Shown in pieces: positions 1-8,263 of a stretch of 64,000 bases of DNA. Positions within the stretch are counted from its first letter, which is position 1. Each line of letters opens with the position of its first letter. This DNA comes from Gemmatimonadota bacterium (GTDB lineage Bacteria > Gemmatimonadota > Gemmatimonadetes > Gemmatimonadales > GWC2-71-9), in the NCBI GenBank assembly GCA_009692185.1, contig SHZT01000004.1, forward strand, positions 124,001 to 188,000, written 5' to 3'. The position numbers were made by a program, and so were the translations under genes. Below the pieces are notes generated by a model, which saw only the letters and a list, made by a program, of their open reading frames with translations, made no database searches and was not told the DNA's origin.

Positions 1-489
1 GGTGTGCCCGATCTCATGCACGGTCACCCGCGCCAAACAGTTGGCAACCTGCTCGGCCGTGAACCCCGCGAACCAGCGCAACGTGACGACGATGGGCAGT
101 GCCATGTGATTGTCGGTTCCCACGGTCAGCGTGGTCCGGCCGTCACAGGCCGGGGCGGGCGGCGCGGTGGAGAGCGGGGCGGTGGGCGGCGCCGACCCCG
201 TGATTTCAATCCGCACCTGCATGGTCGTCGAGTCCGTGATTCTCGTTCCTTCGAATTCGCCGTACAGGAACTGGTCCTCCCATGAACGGATTCCTTCATC
301 TACATAGGCCGGCAGGGCCCCCTTGGGCTCCGCCCAGTAGCGGACCGGCATGCGGCCGGCATTCCAATGGAATACGAGATTATCGGGCTGGGAGCGGAAA
401 GCATATCCCGCCGGACGGTCCGGCTGGGTGATGGCACAGCCGACCGTTGCCATGGCGACTAGCGGGAACAGGGCACGGCGCGGTTTCAA
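1..489 (-). CDS. Matrixin-like zinc metalloprotease lipoprotein (3' end outside window)
   Basis: The frame is open from a TTG at 489 to the window edge (163 codons) and is absent from the ORF track because it has no stop. The start MKPRRALFPLVAMATVGC gives a short hydrophobic segment ending in a cysteine, as in a lipoprotein signal. At the visible end is VTVHEIGHT, the HExxH zinc-binding helix of matrixin/astacin-type peptidases; the rest of the zinc site lies outside. The TTG overlaps the stop of the upstream barrel gene (TTGA), so the two are probably co-translated. The function is inferred from the motif only and the substrate is unknown. Confidence 0.75.
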   Translation of the reverse strand, partial: MKPRRALFPLVAMATVGCAITQPDRPAGYAFRSQPDNLVFHWNAGRMPVRYWAEPKGALPAYVDEGIRSWEDQFLYGEFEGTRITDSTTMQVRIEITGSAPPTAPLSTAPPAPACDGRTTLTVGTDNHMALPIVVTLRWFAGFTAEQVANCLARVTVHEIGHT

Positions 490-1088
490 TTGACGGCGAT
501 CCGCGAGAGCGTGAGCGACAGGGTCAACCGATGGACCGACTGCGCGCCCGAGAAACCGTCGTCGCGCAGTTTCGTGGTGGTGAACCGGTGCAAGTCATAG
601 GCCAGCTCGATGATCATCCGCAGCCCATTCCCCGCCGTTCGTTCCGTTCCCAGCCCGAACCCGACCAGCGGCAGAATGGGCGCCCCACCGGAGAACAGGT
701 TGCCGTCGGTGTGATCGGGATCATACGCGATGGCCCCGATGGATGCCCGTGCGACGATCGAGCGGAGCATTACTCGGGACAGCGACAGGGTGGGCGTCCA
801 GACGGTGAGCGGCACGATGACTTCCGACGAGTCACCGGAGTGGCGGGAGAGATGGGCCCAGGACGTGCTGAACCCCAGCGCGACCCGCCACAACGAGTCC
901 AGGTCGTTCTCCAGCGTGAAGCCCAGGTTCGGAGCCGGGGCGGTGCGCGCGGAGATCCGCTGGACGATCGAGTCCGTGACGAGCGCGGACGACCCGGTGA
1001 CGCCGGCCCGGAGGCCGATCCGCAGCTGGGCGGTGGCCGGAGTCGTGAACGCGCAGAGCGCCACGAGCAGGACGGCGGGGTGAATCAT
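486..1088 (-). CDS. Outer-membrane beta-barrel-like protein, 200 aa
   Basis: I chose the ATG at 1088 (MIHPAVLLVALCAF...) rather than the longer track start because it overlaps the glycosyltransferase stop as ATGA and begins a clean signal peptide ending TPATAQ. After the signal the sequence alternates short amphipathic stretches with turns (for example FTLENDLDSLWRVALGFS) and ends RIAVN, as expected of a small outer-membrane barrel of the OMP_b-brl type. No enzyme motif is visible. Its position between the glycosyltransferase and the metalloprotease gives no clear role. Confidence 0.7.
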   Translation of the reverse strand: MIHPAVLLVALCAFTTPATAQLRIGLRAGVTGSSALVTDSIVQRISARTAPAPNLGFTLENDLDSLWRVALGFSTSWAHLSRHSGDSSEVIVPLTVWTPTLSLSRVMLRSIVARASIGAIAYDPDHTDGNLFSGGAPILPLVGFGLGTERTAGNGLRMIIELAYDLHRFTTTKLRDDGFSGAQSVHRLTLSLTLSRIAVN

Positions 1089-2638
1089 GGGGCGGCGAAA
1101 TGGTAGAGGCGAATTGATGTCCCGGCTACCGCGGTGGGCGGAATCGTGTCCAGCCACTCGAACCCCTTGCTGCCGGGCACAGCCAGTCCCTTGATGACCG
1201 CCACGCTCACCGCAACCCAGCCGGTGGGCCGCTCATGGGGCGCGAGGGGGCGAACGTGTCGAAAGTGCAGCGTGGGGTCCGCTGAACCGAAATAGGCCAG
1301 TGCGAGCGAGTCCACGCCACGCGCCTCGACGGTGTCCGCCAGGCGAAACAGGTCTTGCCCCCAGTCCAGGTCGCTCCCGACGAGAATGTTCTCCGGGTGT
1401 CTTCCGCCCAATGCGTTGAACCATGGGAGAAAATCAGGGTAGGCGCGCGCGGTCCCGACCAGTTGCCATGCGAGGAGAATGGTCGTCATCGCCCGCGCGC
1501 CCGTGGCGAACCGCGCGGAGCGCCAGAGGGCGAGGGCACCGACGCCCGCGGCAATGGCCAGGAGTGGATAGACCGGCAACACCTGGCGGAGGCCGATACT
1601 GGGCGCGAGGCGCATGCCCACCAGGAGAATCGCGCCGGCCGCCGCGATCGGGCCGAGGCAGGCAGGGCGGCGAATGGCCGCGACCACGCCAGCGAGCGCA
1701 AGAATAAGAAACGGGATGGGTGTCTTCACCAGGATTGCAACGGGGAAGAAGTACCACCACCCTGTTGTCGAGAGGTTACCAAAGAGGTACCCCTCCCAGC
1801 CGGTGCGCTTGTGGTCGAGTACTTCGCCCAACCCGCGCCAGAATTCTGGTGCGGGAACCGGGATGTCCGTTGTGACCGGACCGAACGAGAAACCGTAGAT
1901 GGCCCATGTGGCCAACGCCGCTGATGCCGTTACCAGCGCGACGGCCTTGGGAGACGGTGTCGTCCTGGTCTTCGGCTCCTGGAACCACCAGACGCCGAGA
2001 AGCACCGCTGCTCCTGCCGGGAGAAAGACGACAGCCGAGAACTTTGGCAGGAGCGCTGCGGCGGTGGCGATGCCGAGCACGACACTTCGTGAGACAGATG
2101 CTCGCTCGAGCCAGAGCGAAAACGCCAAGAGTGCGGTGACGATGGTGGCAGACGATGCCATGTCGAGCGTAGCCAGGCCCGCATGGGCCAGAACGGGCTG
2201 GGTCGTCACGAGGAGGCCGACGGCCCCGGCTGCTGCCCAGTCACCGGAGAGGCGGCGGGTCCACAACCAGACCACGAGTGCCGATAGCAGGAAGAAGGGC
2301 AGTATACCGACGCGGGCCAGGGAGAGATTCCGGGTGTAGTGCCCGTCCTGGTACAGCACGTTCCGTCCCTCGCGCCACATCGACTCGGCTCCCGTGGACT
2401 TCACGCCGGCGAGCCAGGGGCCGAGTGCCACGGCAATGCGCGCGAGCGGCGGGTGCAGGGGCTCGTACGTGTAGTGGCCGCGGTCGAGGAGTTCCATTCC
2501 CGCGGCCACGTGGGGCGGCTCGTCGAACGTCCCGGAGTAGATGCTATAGGTCCCGATGATGGCGAGCGCCGCCGCCACGGTGAGGCCGCCCGCCAGGATC
2601 GCGGGAAGAGAGCGGCGGGCGTCCGCGGCAGATACCAT
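1085..2638 (-). CDS. PMT/ArnT-like membrane glycosyltransferase
   Basis: A 517-aa polytopic membrane protein resembling PMT_2 (GT39/GT83-like) lipid-carrier-dependent glycosyltransferases. After the first membrane helix, the loop FDEPPHVAAGMELL carries the Asp-Glu pair typical of the catalytic first periplasmic loop, followed by HPPLARI. About ten further hydrophobic helices follow, and near the C-terminus a soluble part contains VGSDLDWGQDLFRL and LAYFGSADP, commonly seen in this family. It probably transfers a sugar from a polyprenyl-phosphate donor to an extracytoplasmic acceptor; the acceptor cannot be told. The ATG has a TAAATT hexamer 8 nt upstream, suggesting a leaderless transcript that continues into the two downstream genes. 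Confidence 0.85.
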   Translation of the reverse strand: MVSAADARRSLPAILAGGLTVAAALAIIGTYSIYSGTFDEPPHVAAGMELLDRGHYTYEPLHPPLARIAVALGPWLAGVKSTGAESMWREGRNVLYQDGHYTRNLSLARVGILPFFLLSALVVWLWTRRLSGDWAAAGAVGLLVTTQPVLAHAGLATLDMASSATIVTALLAFSLWLERASVSRSVVLGIATAAALLPKFSAVVFLPAGAAVLLGVWWFQEPKTRTTPSPKAVALVTASAALATWAIYGFSFGPVTTDIPVPAPEFWRGLGEVLDHKRTGWEGYLFGNLSTTGWWYFFPVAILVKTPIPFLILALAGVVAAIRRPACLGPIAAAGAILLVGMRLAPSIGLRQVLPVYPLLAIAAGVGALALWRSARFATGARAMTTILLAWQLVGTARAYPDFLPWFNALGGRHPENILVGSDLDWGQDLFRLADTVEARGVDSLALAYFGSADPTLHFRHVRPLAPHERPTGWVAVSVAVIKGLAVPGSKGFEWLDTIPPTAVAGTSIRLYHFAAP

Positions 2639-2646
2639 TGCCGAGC

Positions 2647-2652
2647 AATTTA
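2647..2652 (-). promoter_or_regulatory. -10-like hexamer TAAATT, leaderless start of the glycosyltransferase gene
   Basis: On the minus strand TAAATT ends exactly 8 nt before the ATG at 2638, placing the expected transcription start at the A of the start codon. I see no good -35 match. The same 8-nt geometry recurs at six other genes in the window. Confidence 0.5.
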
Positions 2653-2677
2653 CCCCAATGGCCCGGAGGGGCGCCCT

Positions 2678-3514
2678 TTACGCCCGTCGCAGGGAAACGA
2701 ACGTCCCGACGGCCACGAGCAGCAACCCGCACGCGCACACGATGGCCGCCCCGGTAGGCAGGTCGAGCTGATAGGAGGCCAGGAGGCCCAGCAGGCTCGC
2801 GACGGTGGCGGCTCCGCACCCGACCAGGAGCCGCCCCGTCCAGTGCCTCGCCAGCATCACGCCGCACACGGCGGGGACAATCAGGTAGGCGAACGTGAGC
2901 AGGACGCCCGCGACGCGCACGAAGCTCACGACCACCAGCGCGAACGCGGCGTAGAACAGGAAGTCCCAGAGCCGCACGCGGAGGCCCTGGGCGAATGCCT
3001 CGTCGGCGTCGGACGAGATCAGCGCGAAGCGTTTGTGGAACGTGCCGTAGAACCCGCCCAGCACCGCGAAGACACCGGCCCGCTGGGCCACTTCCGCGCC
3101 TGTCACGTTGAGGATGTCCCCCGTCAGCAGGTGCTCCAATTCCTCTTTCCCGCCTGCCACTCGCGAGAGCAGGAGGATGACGCCGGCGGCGGCGACCACG
3201 AACGTGATGCCGATGATCGCCTCCTGCGGAACCTGGAGCTTCTCGCTGCTCCGGGACCAGCTGAACAGGGCCGCGGCGGCGAAGGTGACGCCGAGGGATA
3301 TCCAGAACGTGATCCGGTCCTCGAAGTGGTAGCCCATGAGCAGGGCCACGCAGGTACCGAGGGTTGCGACCTGCGCGAGGGCCAGGTCCACGAAGATCAC
3401 CTCGCGTTTCACCACGTGCAGGCCGAGGTAGACGAGGAGGGGCGGCAGGACGAGGCATGCCGCCAGCGGCCATTTCATGACCGCCCAGATTACCGCGAAA
3501 TCCACCGGCATCAT
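2678..3514 (-). CDS. Metal ABC transporter permease (ZnuB/MntB family)
   Basis: A 278-aa integral membrane protein of the ABC-3 family that moves divalent metals such as zinc or manganese. About eight hydrophobic helices are visible. The segment FVDLALAQVATLG is the family's conserved second-helix region, and AYLIVPAVCGVMLA matches the conserved late membrane segment. Its ATG overlaps the stop of the binding-protein gene (ATGA), so the two are translationally coupled. No ATPase gene lies in this cluster, so the transporter must borrow an ATPase encoded elsewhere. The metal is inferred from the family, most likely Zn. Confidence 0.88.
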   Translation of the reverse strand: MMPVDFAVIWAVMKWPLAACLVLPPLLVYLGLHVVKREVIFVDLALAQVATLGTCVALLMGYHFEDRITFWISLGVTFAAAALFSWSRSSEKLQVPQEAIIGITFVVAAAGVILLLSRVAGGKEELEHLLTGDILNVTGAEVAQRAGVFAVLGGFYGTFHKRFALISSDADEAFAQGLRVRLWDFLFYAAFALVVVSFVRVAGVLLTFAYLIVPAVCGVMLARHWTGRLLVGCGAATVASLLGLLASYQLDLPTGAAIVCACGLLLVAVGTFVSLRRA

Positions 3515-4437
3515 TTCTTCTCAGCGAAAGCGGTCGCGAGCGTCCGCACGATGTAGTCCATGAGGTCGAAGTAAGTGCCGGTGTTCGGAATCGCGCCGGG
3601 CTGCTGGGCGATGTCGAGGACCAGCGCATCGGTCTGGCGCGCGACGGTTTCGGCCGTCTTCCGGTTCTGGAACGGCTGGACCAGGATCACCCGCGCGTTC
3701 TGTGCCTTCATCGTCCCGATCACCTTCGCCAGGTGCGCCGGCGATGGGGCGATACCGGGCTTGGGCTCCAGGGTCTCGACCACGTCCAGGTTGAACCGCT
3801 CGGCGAGGTACACGAAGTCGTTGTGATACGTCACGATCTTCACGCCCCGGTAGGGCTCCAGCTGCTTCTGCCAACCGGCCTCCTTTGCGTCGAGAGCCCC
3901 GTTGAACGTCTTCAGGTTGGCCTTGAACACGGCGGCGTTTGCCGGGTCCACCAGCGCGAAGTGATCGGCGATCTGCCCGGCGATCACCTTGACGTTGACC
4001 GGGTCGATCAGAAAGTGCGGGTTCCCCAGCGCGTGCACGTCACCCTGGGAGCGGTCGAAGGTCGTGGGCACCTCGAGCAGGCGGATTCCCTGGGACACGG
4101 AGATTCGCCCCGGGGCGCCCGCGGCGAGCTTGCCGTTGCGGGCGCTCTCGAGGAGCGGCGGCAGCCAGCCGAGTTCCAGCTCGGCACCGCCGTCAATCAG
4201 CACGTCGGCGCGGTTGAGCGTGACGATGTGGCTGGGCTTGGCGTCCACGAAGTGCGGGTCTTCGGTGGGCTTGGCGAGCGCCTTCACCTCCACGAGGTCG
4301 CCGCCGATCGCGGTCGCCAGGGCCGCCAGGTCGGGCGTTGTGGCAACGACGTCGAGTTTCCGCGCGGGCGGCGTGGCCGCGCCGAGGCCCGCGAGCGCGG
4401 CGGTCGTTGCGAGTATCCGGAGCGTCAGTGTTGTCAT
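3511..4437 (-). CDS. Metal ABC transporter substrate-binding protein (ZnuA/TroA family)
   Basis: A 308-aa periplasmic cluster A-I binding protein. The N-terminus MTTLTLRILATTAALAGLGAA is a signal peptide. Candidate metal-ligand histidines occur in the order typical of ZnuA/TroA: EDPHFVDAKPSH (about residue 60), NPHFLIDP (about 140) and TYHNDFVYL (about 200). The ERFNLDVVETLEPKPGIAPSP linker region is also typical. There is no His-rich loop like that of E. coli ZnuA. The gene starts with ATG after a GAGG ribosome site and follows the outer-membrane gene by 9 nt, suggesting a metal-uptake operon spanning outer membrane, periplasm and inner membrane. Confidence 0.9.
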   Translation of the reverse strand: MTTLTLRILATTAALAGLGAATPPARKLDVVATTPDLAALATAIGGDLVEVKALAKPTEDPHFVDAKPSHIVTLNRADVLIDGGAELELGWLPPLLESARNGKLAAGAPGRISVSQGIRLLEVPTTFDRSQGDVHALGNPHFLIDPVNVKVIAGQIADHFALVDPANAAVFKANLKTFNGALDAKEAGWQKQLEPYRGVKIVTYHNDFVYLAERFNLDVVETLEPKPGIAPSPAHLAKVIGTMKAQNARVILVQPFQNRKTAETVARQTDALVLDIAQQPGAIPNTGTYFDLMDYIVRTLATAFAEKK

Positions 4438-4446
4438 GGGTGTCCT

Positions 4447-5646
4447 CTAGAATTTGTGCGCGGCATGCGCGCCCAGGAGAAACTCGATCTGCATCCACAC
4501 CGAGTGATCCGGGCCCAGCCCGTCGCGGAAGTCGTAGTTGTATTGCAGGCGAAACTTCGAAAATTCGGTCGGATACCAGGTCAGGTTCGGTGACACGCGC
4601 ACGCGGTTCGCCCGGGTCGGCGATGCAAAGGCGGCCACGCTGCCCGTCGCGAACTCGCCGCGGAGGCCCGCCACCACCAAGGGCTTGATGCCCCACACGA
4701 CCTGCGCGTAGGCGCCCTGGTCGCGAAGCACCTCGTCGGAAAACGTGACGTTCGGGTTCTCGGACGACACGCGGCGGCCGGCTGTATACCGGCGGGTCAT
4801 CCCCTCGGCCTGGAAAGAGACGAACGGGAATCCCTGGTGCGCTCGAGGGGACTTCCATTTCCAGTAGAGATCGGTGCCGTAGATCTGCGTGCGGGCGTCC
4901 GGCCCCGAGCTGTTCGGCCCGAATGCTCCCGAGACCCCGACCAGCAAGGTCTGGGTGCTGCTCAGGTCGAACGACGTGGCGACCCGCGGTACGACCAGCA
5001 AGTCCGCGGGGTCCCGCACGTCGCGCTCGTCGGGAGCGCCGCCGTGGATTTCCGCGGATTCATCTGAGCGGAAGCTGAATGTGGTGCCGCCGGCGCTGTT
5101 GAACACGCCGACCGTCGCCTCGGTGTACCACGAGGTTGGCACGAGCCAGGACAAGCGAAGGCCCTGGCTCCGCAGTCCCTCAGGCCCGAACATGCGGTGG
5201 AGCACCAGGGGCTCGTCGGCGAAGGCCCACGCGTGGGGATGCTGGGGATTCTGGCGGCCAAACTCCGCGAAGAATTGCCCGCCCTTGAGCTGGAGGTTTC
5301 CGGGGAGCGACGTGGTCAGGAAGTACATCTCTTCCAGTTCCACGCCGGTCTCGCCCTGGGCATCCAGCTTGTACACGATGTTGGTGAATCCCTTGAAGTA
5401 GGGATCCACCGTGCCGTCCAGGGCCAGCTCGCCGTTGGGAATCGAGAAGCCACGCACGCGGGGGTCGTGATCGCCCAGCTGCAAGGAGCCGACGTCCGGC
5501 TCGGTGGACCAGCCGAAGTCCATCAACCCGACGAAGCTGGTGTTCATGTAGGCGCCGCTGGTTCGCGGGGCCGGTTGCTGGGCCAGGACGGCGCCTGGAA
5601 CCCCCACCGCGATGATGCACGCCGTGAATAAGTGTTGGACACGCAT
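4447..5646 (-). CDS. Porin-like outer-membrane protein linked to metal uptake
   Basis: A 399-aa protein starting at MRVQHLFTACIIAVG; the track start 20 codons upstream lacks a signal peptide and was rejected. After the AQQ signal cleavage region, long beta-rich stretches with aromatic girdles follow (for example WYTEATVGVFNSAGG and KFRLQYNYDFRDGLG), ending GAHAAHKF with a terminal phenylalanine as in barrel proteins. It sits directly upstream of the ZnuA/ZnuB-like genes. I infer a channel through which the metal or a metal complex enters the periplasm. The exact family is not recognised with certainty. Confidence 0.75.
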   Translation of the reverse strand: MRVQHLFTACIIAVGVPGAVLAQQPAPRTSGAYMNTSFVGLMDFGWSTEPDVGSLQLGDHDPRVRGFSIPNGELALDGTVDPYFKGFTNIVYKLDAQGETGVELEEMYFLTTSLPGNLQLKGGQFFAEFGRQNPQHPHAWAFADEPLVLHRMFGPEGLRSQGLRLSWLVPTSWYTEATVGVFNSAGGTTFSFRSDESAEIHGGAPDERDVRDPADLLVVPRVATSFDLSSTQTLLVGVSGAFGPNSSGPDARTQIYGTDLYWKWKSPRAHQGFPFVSFQAEGMTRRYTAGRRVSSENPNVTFSDEVLRDQGAYAQVVWGIKPLVVAGLRGEFATGSVAAFASPTRANRVRVSPNLTWYPTEFSKFRLQYNYDFRDGLGPDHSVWMQIEFLLGAHAAHKF

Positions 5647-5735
5647 GTGGATGTCCGCGCTTGGAGAGACGGTTGTTTTTTTGAAAGCGGGGCGGAGGCG
5701 CACCATGCGCCGGTCCGACCGCTACTGCCTTCTAC

Positions 5736-6074
5736 TCAGGCCAGTGGCGGTGCGCGGACCCCGTTGGCGGGGCTGGGAGAGCGGGAAGGGAGTGCTGAGT
5801 CGGCGTCCGAGACGGCGAAGTGCCGCTCGGGGGCGCTGGAGATGACGTCGCGGGCGGTCGCGCCGGCGATTTGGGGAAGGGACTTGAGCGGGCAGGTGGA
5901 TTCGATATGCAGGATGGCGCAGCGATCTGTGTGCCCGGACTCGAAGGCCCTCTCACTGGACAGCACTTCGACTTCGCCGTGGAGCACGGGTACCACGACC
6001 ACTGTCCCCAGGTGCAGGAGAGACAGGAGCGCCGGTATGACAAGGCGGCGTCGGAAGCGGCTGTGCCTCAGCAT
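5736..6074 (-). CDS. Small secreted protein of unknown function, 112 aa
   Basis: The N-terminus MLRHSRFRRRLVIPALLSLLHLG is a basic-then-hydrophobic signal or anchor, followed by HTDRCAILHIESTCPL with two cysteines and several histidines. It is the first gene of the transcript that leads into the porin and zinc-type transporter genes 90 nt downstream, so a metal-related role is possible but unproven. The start is supported by TATATT 7 nt upstream of the ATG. The Pro/Ala/Arg-rich tail is weakly protein-like, so the reading could be partly spurious. Confidence 0.55.
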   Translation of the reverse strand: MLRHSRFRRRLVIPALLSLLHLGTVVVVPVLHGEVEVLSSERAFESGHTDRCAILHIESTCPLKSLPQIAGATARDVISSAPERHFAVSDADSALPSRSPSPANGVRAPPLA

Positions 6075-6081
6075 GTCAGCG

Positions 6082-6087
6082 AATATA
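6082..6087 (-). promoter_or_regulatory. -10-like hexamer TATATT before the small secreted protein gene
   Basis: On the minus strand TATATT lies 7 nt upstream of the ATG at 6074, preceded by TGC (an extended -10-like TG). It is a candidate promoter for the whole metal-uptake cluster. No convincing Zur-box palindrome was seen by eye. Confidence 0.45.
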
Positions 6088-6133
6088 GCATCACGTTGGG
6101 CGGGAAGTTCCTGACGGACGAGGGCGGCTGCGC

Positions 6134-6814
6134 TCAGCCCCTGTCTTCCAGGCGGGCTTCGGCGGCCGTGGCCCGGCGCTCGATGTCGAGCTTGGCCTTG
6201 CGCAGCTGCTCCACCAACTCGCGCTCGCGCTCCAGCTCTTCGCGCAAGACGGACAGCTCGTCGGCCAGCTTGACCTCGACGTCATCTGGCGCGCGGGTCG
6301 TGCCGCCCGCCGGCGGGATCGCGGGAAGGGTGTCCACCTCACCCGCGGTCAGGGTACGGTGGGCCTGCTGGTCGAGGCGCCGCGCGATTTCGGCCAAGAT
6401 CATGTGCTGGCGTTCGACGCGCTCCCCGATGCGCACGATTTCCTTCGCGATCTGCCACATCACGTCCCGTCGCTCGCGTTCGTCCTCCAACATCACAGGG
6501 GACATCCCCGGGTCGCTCATGACCGGTACCGTGGCCATGGGCGGCGGGGTGGGGCGGGGAACAGGACGGGCCACCATCACTGGCGGCGCCACTTCCTGCA
6601 CCCGGGCCTCGATCTGCTCGCGGGTCTGGTTCTGGGAGTACCCCTCGGCAATGAGCCGCAGGAGTTCCATGGACTCCGGGGGGTACCGGCGCCGGCGCCC
6701 CATGCCCCACGCGGGCAGGTAGAGTGCGAAGGCGTCGCGGTAATAGCGGACCGTGGATTCGGGGAGACTCAGCTCCCGCGCGATTTCACGGATGGTGTAG
6801 CCGGGCTGATCCAT
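6134..6814 (-). CDS. MerR-like HTH regulator with C-terminal coiled coil
   Basis: A 226-aa protein. Residues 5-60 form a winged helix-turn-helix of MerR type: YTIREIARELSLPESTVRYYRD, then RRRYPPESMELLRLIAEGYS. A Pro-rich linker (about 80-120) leads to two long heptad-like Glu/Arg/Leu helices (about 120-220), which probably dimerise the protein. There is no effector domain or metal-binding cysteine set, so it is not a canonical CueR/ZntR. It may regulate a neighbouring cluster or act in chromosome biology like RacA-type HTH/coiled-coil proteins. TATCTT lies 9 nt before the ATG. Confidence 0.75.
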   Translation of the reverse strand: MDQPGYTIREIARELSLPESTVRYYRDAFALYLPAWGMGRRRRYPPESMELLRLIAEGYSQNQTREQIEARVQEVAPPVMVARPVPRPTPPPMATVPVMSDPGMSPVMLEDERERRDVMWQIAKEIVRIGERVERQHMILAEIARRLDQQAHRTLTAGEVDTLPAIPPAGGTTRAPDDVEVKLADELSVLREELERERELVEQLRKAKLDIERRATAAEARLEDRG

Positions 6815-6893
6815 GCGAAACGGAAGATAGACGGGGCCGAGAGGCTGCGGTACTTCATGAAGACGTTAAATCTGGTGGAGGCCCGGTCATCGG

Positions 6894-7106
6894 TCACGCC
6901 GGCCGGATGATGCGTCCGGGCATGCGCGCCCGGGAATGGGACGGCACTGGCGCCCCGGTCAGCTCCCACATCCGCTCCGACAACTCCGCCACCATCTCAA
7001 TCCGCCGCTCGGCCGTCGTACTCGCGCTCAAGTCGTCGCCGGGCTCCTCGCCCAAGCGATACACCCGGACCGGCAGCGGTTCCCGAACGCTTCGACGTTG
7101 TCGCAT
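6894..7106 (-). CDS. Small conserved-looking protein, 70 aa
   Basis: The start at 7106 (MRQRRSVREPLPVRVYRLG) gives a compact basic/acidic protein. The core DLSASTTAERRIEMVAELSERMWELTG and a Pro-rich tail look like real coding sequence rather than a shadow. The track only shows it as the tail of a longer frame (6894-7502) whose first part is antisense-like noise inside the permease gene. It starts 17 nt after the stop of the ABC permease, so it is probably the last gene of that operon. The function is unknown. Confidence 0.55.
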   Translation of the reverse strand: MRQRRSVREPLPVRVYRLGEEPGDDLSASTTAERRIEMVAELSERMWELTGAPVPSHSRARMPGRIIRPA

Positions 7107-7123
7107 GTGTGAAATGTGGCGGG

Positions 7124-8263
7124 TTACGCCGTCGTCTTCCTGAACCTGGTGGTGGCGAACCAGAGCACCGAGACGCCCATCGCGAACAGGATGAGGATCT
7201 GCTTGTAGAGAATTCCCCAGCCGGCCCCGCGGAGGAACACTCCGCGGACGACCTCGAGGAAATGGCGGATCGGGTCCAGGAGCGTCAGGTACTGGAGGAC
7301 CTTGGGCATGTTCTGCACCGGGAACATGAACCCCGAGAGCATGATGGCCGGCAGGAAGAAGAAGAACATGGACATGAACGCTTCCTGCTGCGTGGCCGAG
7401 ATCGTGGAAATCAGGAGCCCGATGCCGAGCCCCGACAGGATGTAGCAGAGCCCGGCCACCGCCAGCAGCGCGAAGCTTCCCCGGAAGGGAATCCCGAACC
7501 ACAACAGCGCCACCCCGGTCACCAGCACTAGCTGGGCCAGCGCGATCAGGACCACCGGGAGCGTCTTCCCCAGGATCAGCTCGGCCGGCTTGAGCGGGCT
7601 CACCATGAGCTGCTCAAGTGTGCCGATCTCGCGCTCCCGCACCACGGCCAGCGACGTGAGCAGGAGACTCATCATCATCACGATCGTGCCCATGACCGCG
7701 GGCACGTTGTACACCCTGCTCTCGAGGTTCGGGTTGTACCAGGCGCGGGCGCGGAAATCCACGCCGGCGACGGCCGGCAGAGGTCCCGCGCGGGCCAGCA
7801 CCTCCCGCGCATGCTGGAGGCCGAACCGCGTGATGATCTGCGTCGCATAGCCCAGCGCCACGTTGGCTGTGTTCGCCGTGCTGCCATCCACCAGGACCTG
7901 GACGGACGCCTGCCGCCCGGCGGCGAGGTCCGCCGCGAACCCGAGCGGGATCTCGACACCCATCACCACCGTGCCGTGGTCCATGGCGTCCACCAGCTGG
8001 GCCGGTCGCTCTCCCCGCCCGACAATCTGGAAATACCCCGACGCCGTGATCGCATCCGTGAGCTGGCGGGACTCGGCCGTGCCATCCCGGTCCACCACGA
8101 ATGTCCGGGTGTTCCGCACGTCCGTATTGACGGCGTAGCCGAACAGGAGCAGCTGAATTACCGGCGCGACAAAGAGGATCCGCGCGGAGCGGGGGTCGCG
8201 GAATGTCTGGCGGAACTCCTTCCGCATCATCTGCCGCAGGCGTTCGCGATTGAGGCCGAACAT
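7124..8263 (-). CDS. ABC-2 type exporter permease (YbhR-like)
   Basis: A 379-aa ABC-2 membrane protein, starting at MFGLNRERLRQMMRKEF; the upstream 171 codons in the track overlap the preceding permease and are noise. The layout is typical of YhhJ/YbhR: one N-terminal helix (RILFVAPVIQLLLFGYA), a large extracytoplasmic domain of about 150 residues, then five C-terminal helices. The motif REREIGTLEQLMVSPLKPAEL marks the cytoplasmic coupling segment. Its start overlaps the previous stop as TGATG. It pairs with the next permease to form the exporter channel of the TetR-controlled drug-efflux operon. Confidence 0.88.
   Translation of the reverse strand: MFGLNRERLRQMMRKEFRQTFRDPRSARILFVAPVIQLLLFGYAVNTDVRNTRTFVVDRDGTAESRQLTDAITASGYFQIVGRGERPAQLVDAMDHGTVVMGVEIPLGFAADLAAGRQASVQVLVDGSTANTANVALGYATQIITRFGLQHAREVLARAGPLPAVAGVDFRARAWYNPNLESRVYNVPAVMGTIVMMMSLLLTSLAVVREREIGTLEQLMVSPLKPAELILGKTLPVVLIALAQLVLVTGVALLWFGIPFRGSFALLAVAGLCYILSGLGIGLLISTISATQQEAFMSMFFFFLPAIMLSGFMFPVQNMPKVLQYLTLLDPIRHFLEVVRGVFLRGAGWGILYKQILILFAMGVSVLWFATTRFRKTTA

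Noticed and set aside
2339-3556. 405-aa plus-strand frame opposite the metal permease
   Set aside because: It is rich in Arg/Gly/His/Glu without domain logic and lies antisense to the clear ABC-3 permease; a typical GC-rich shadow frame.
5647-5735. Regulatory RNA in the gap before the porin-like gene
   Set aside because: The 89-nt gap has a short A-run and GC-rich half repeats but no recognisable fold or Zur-like palindrome.
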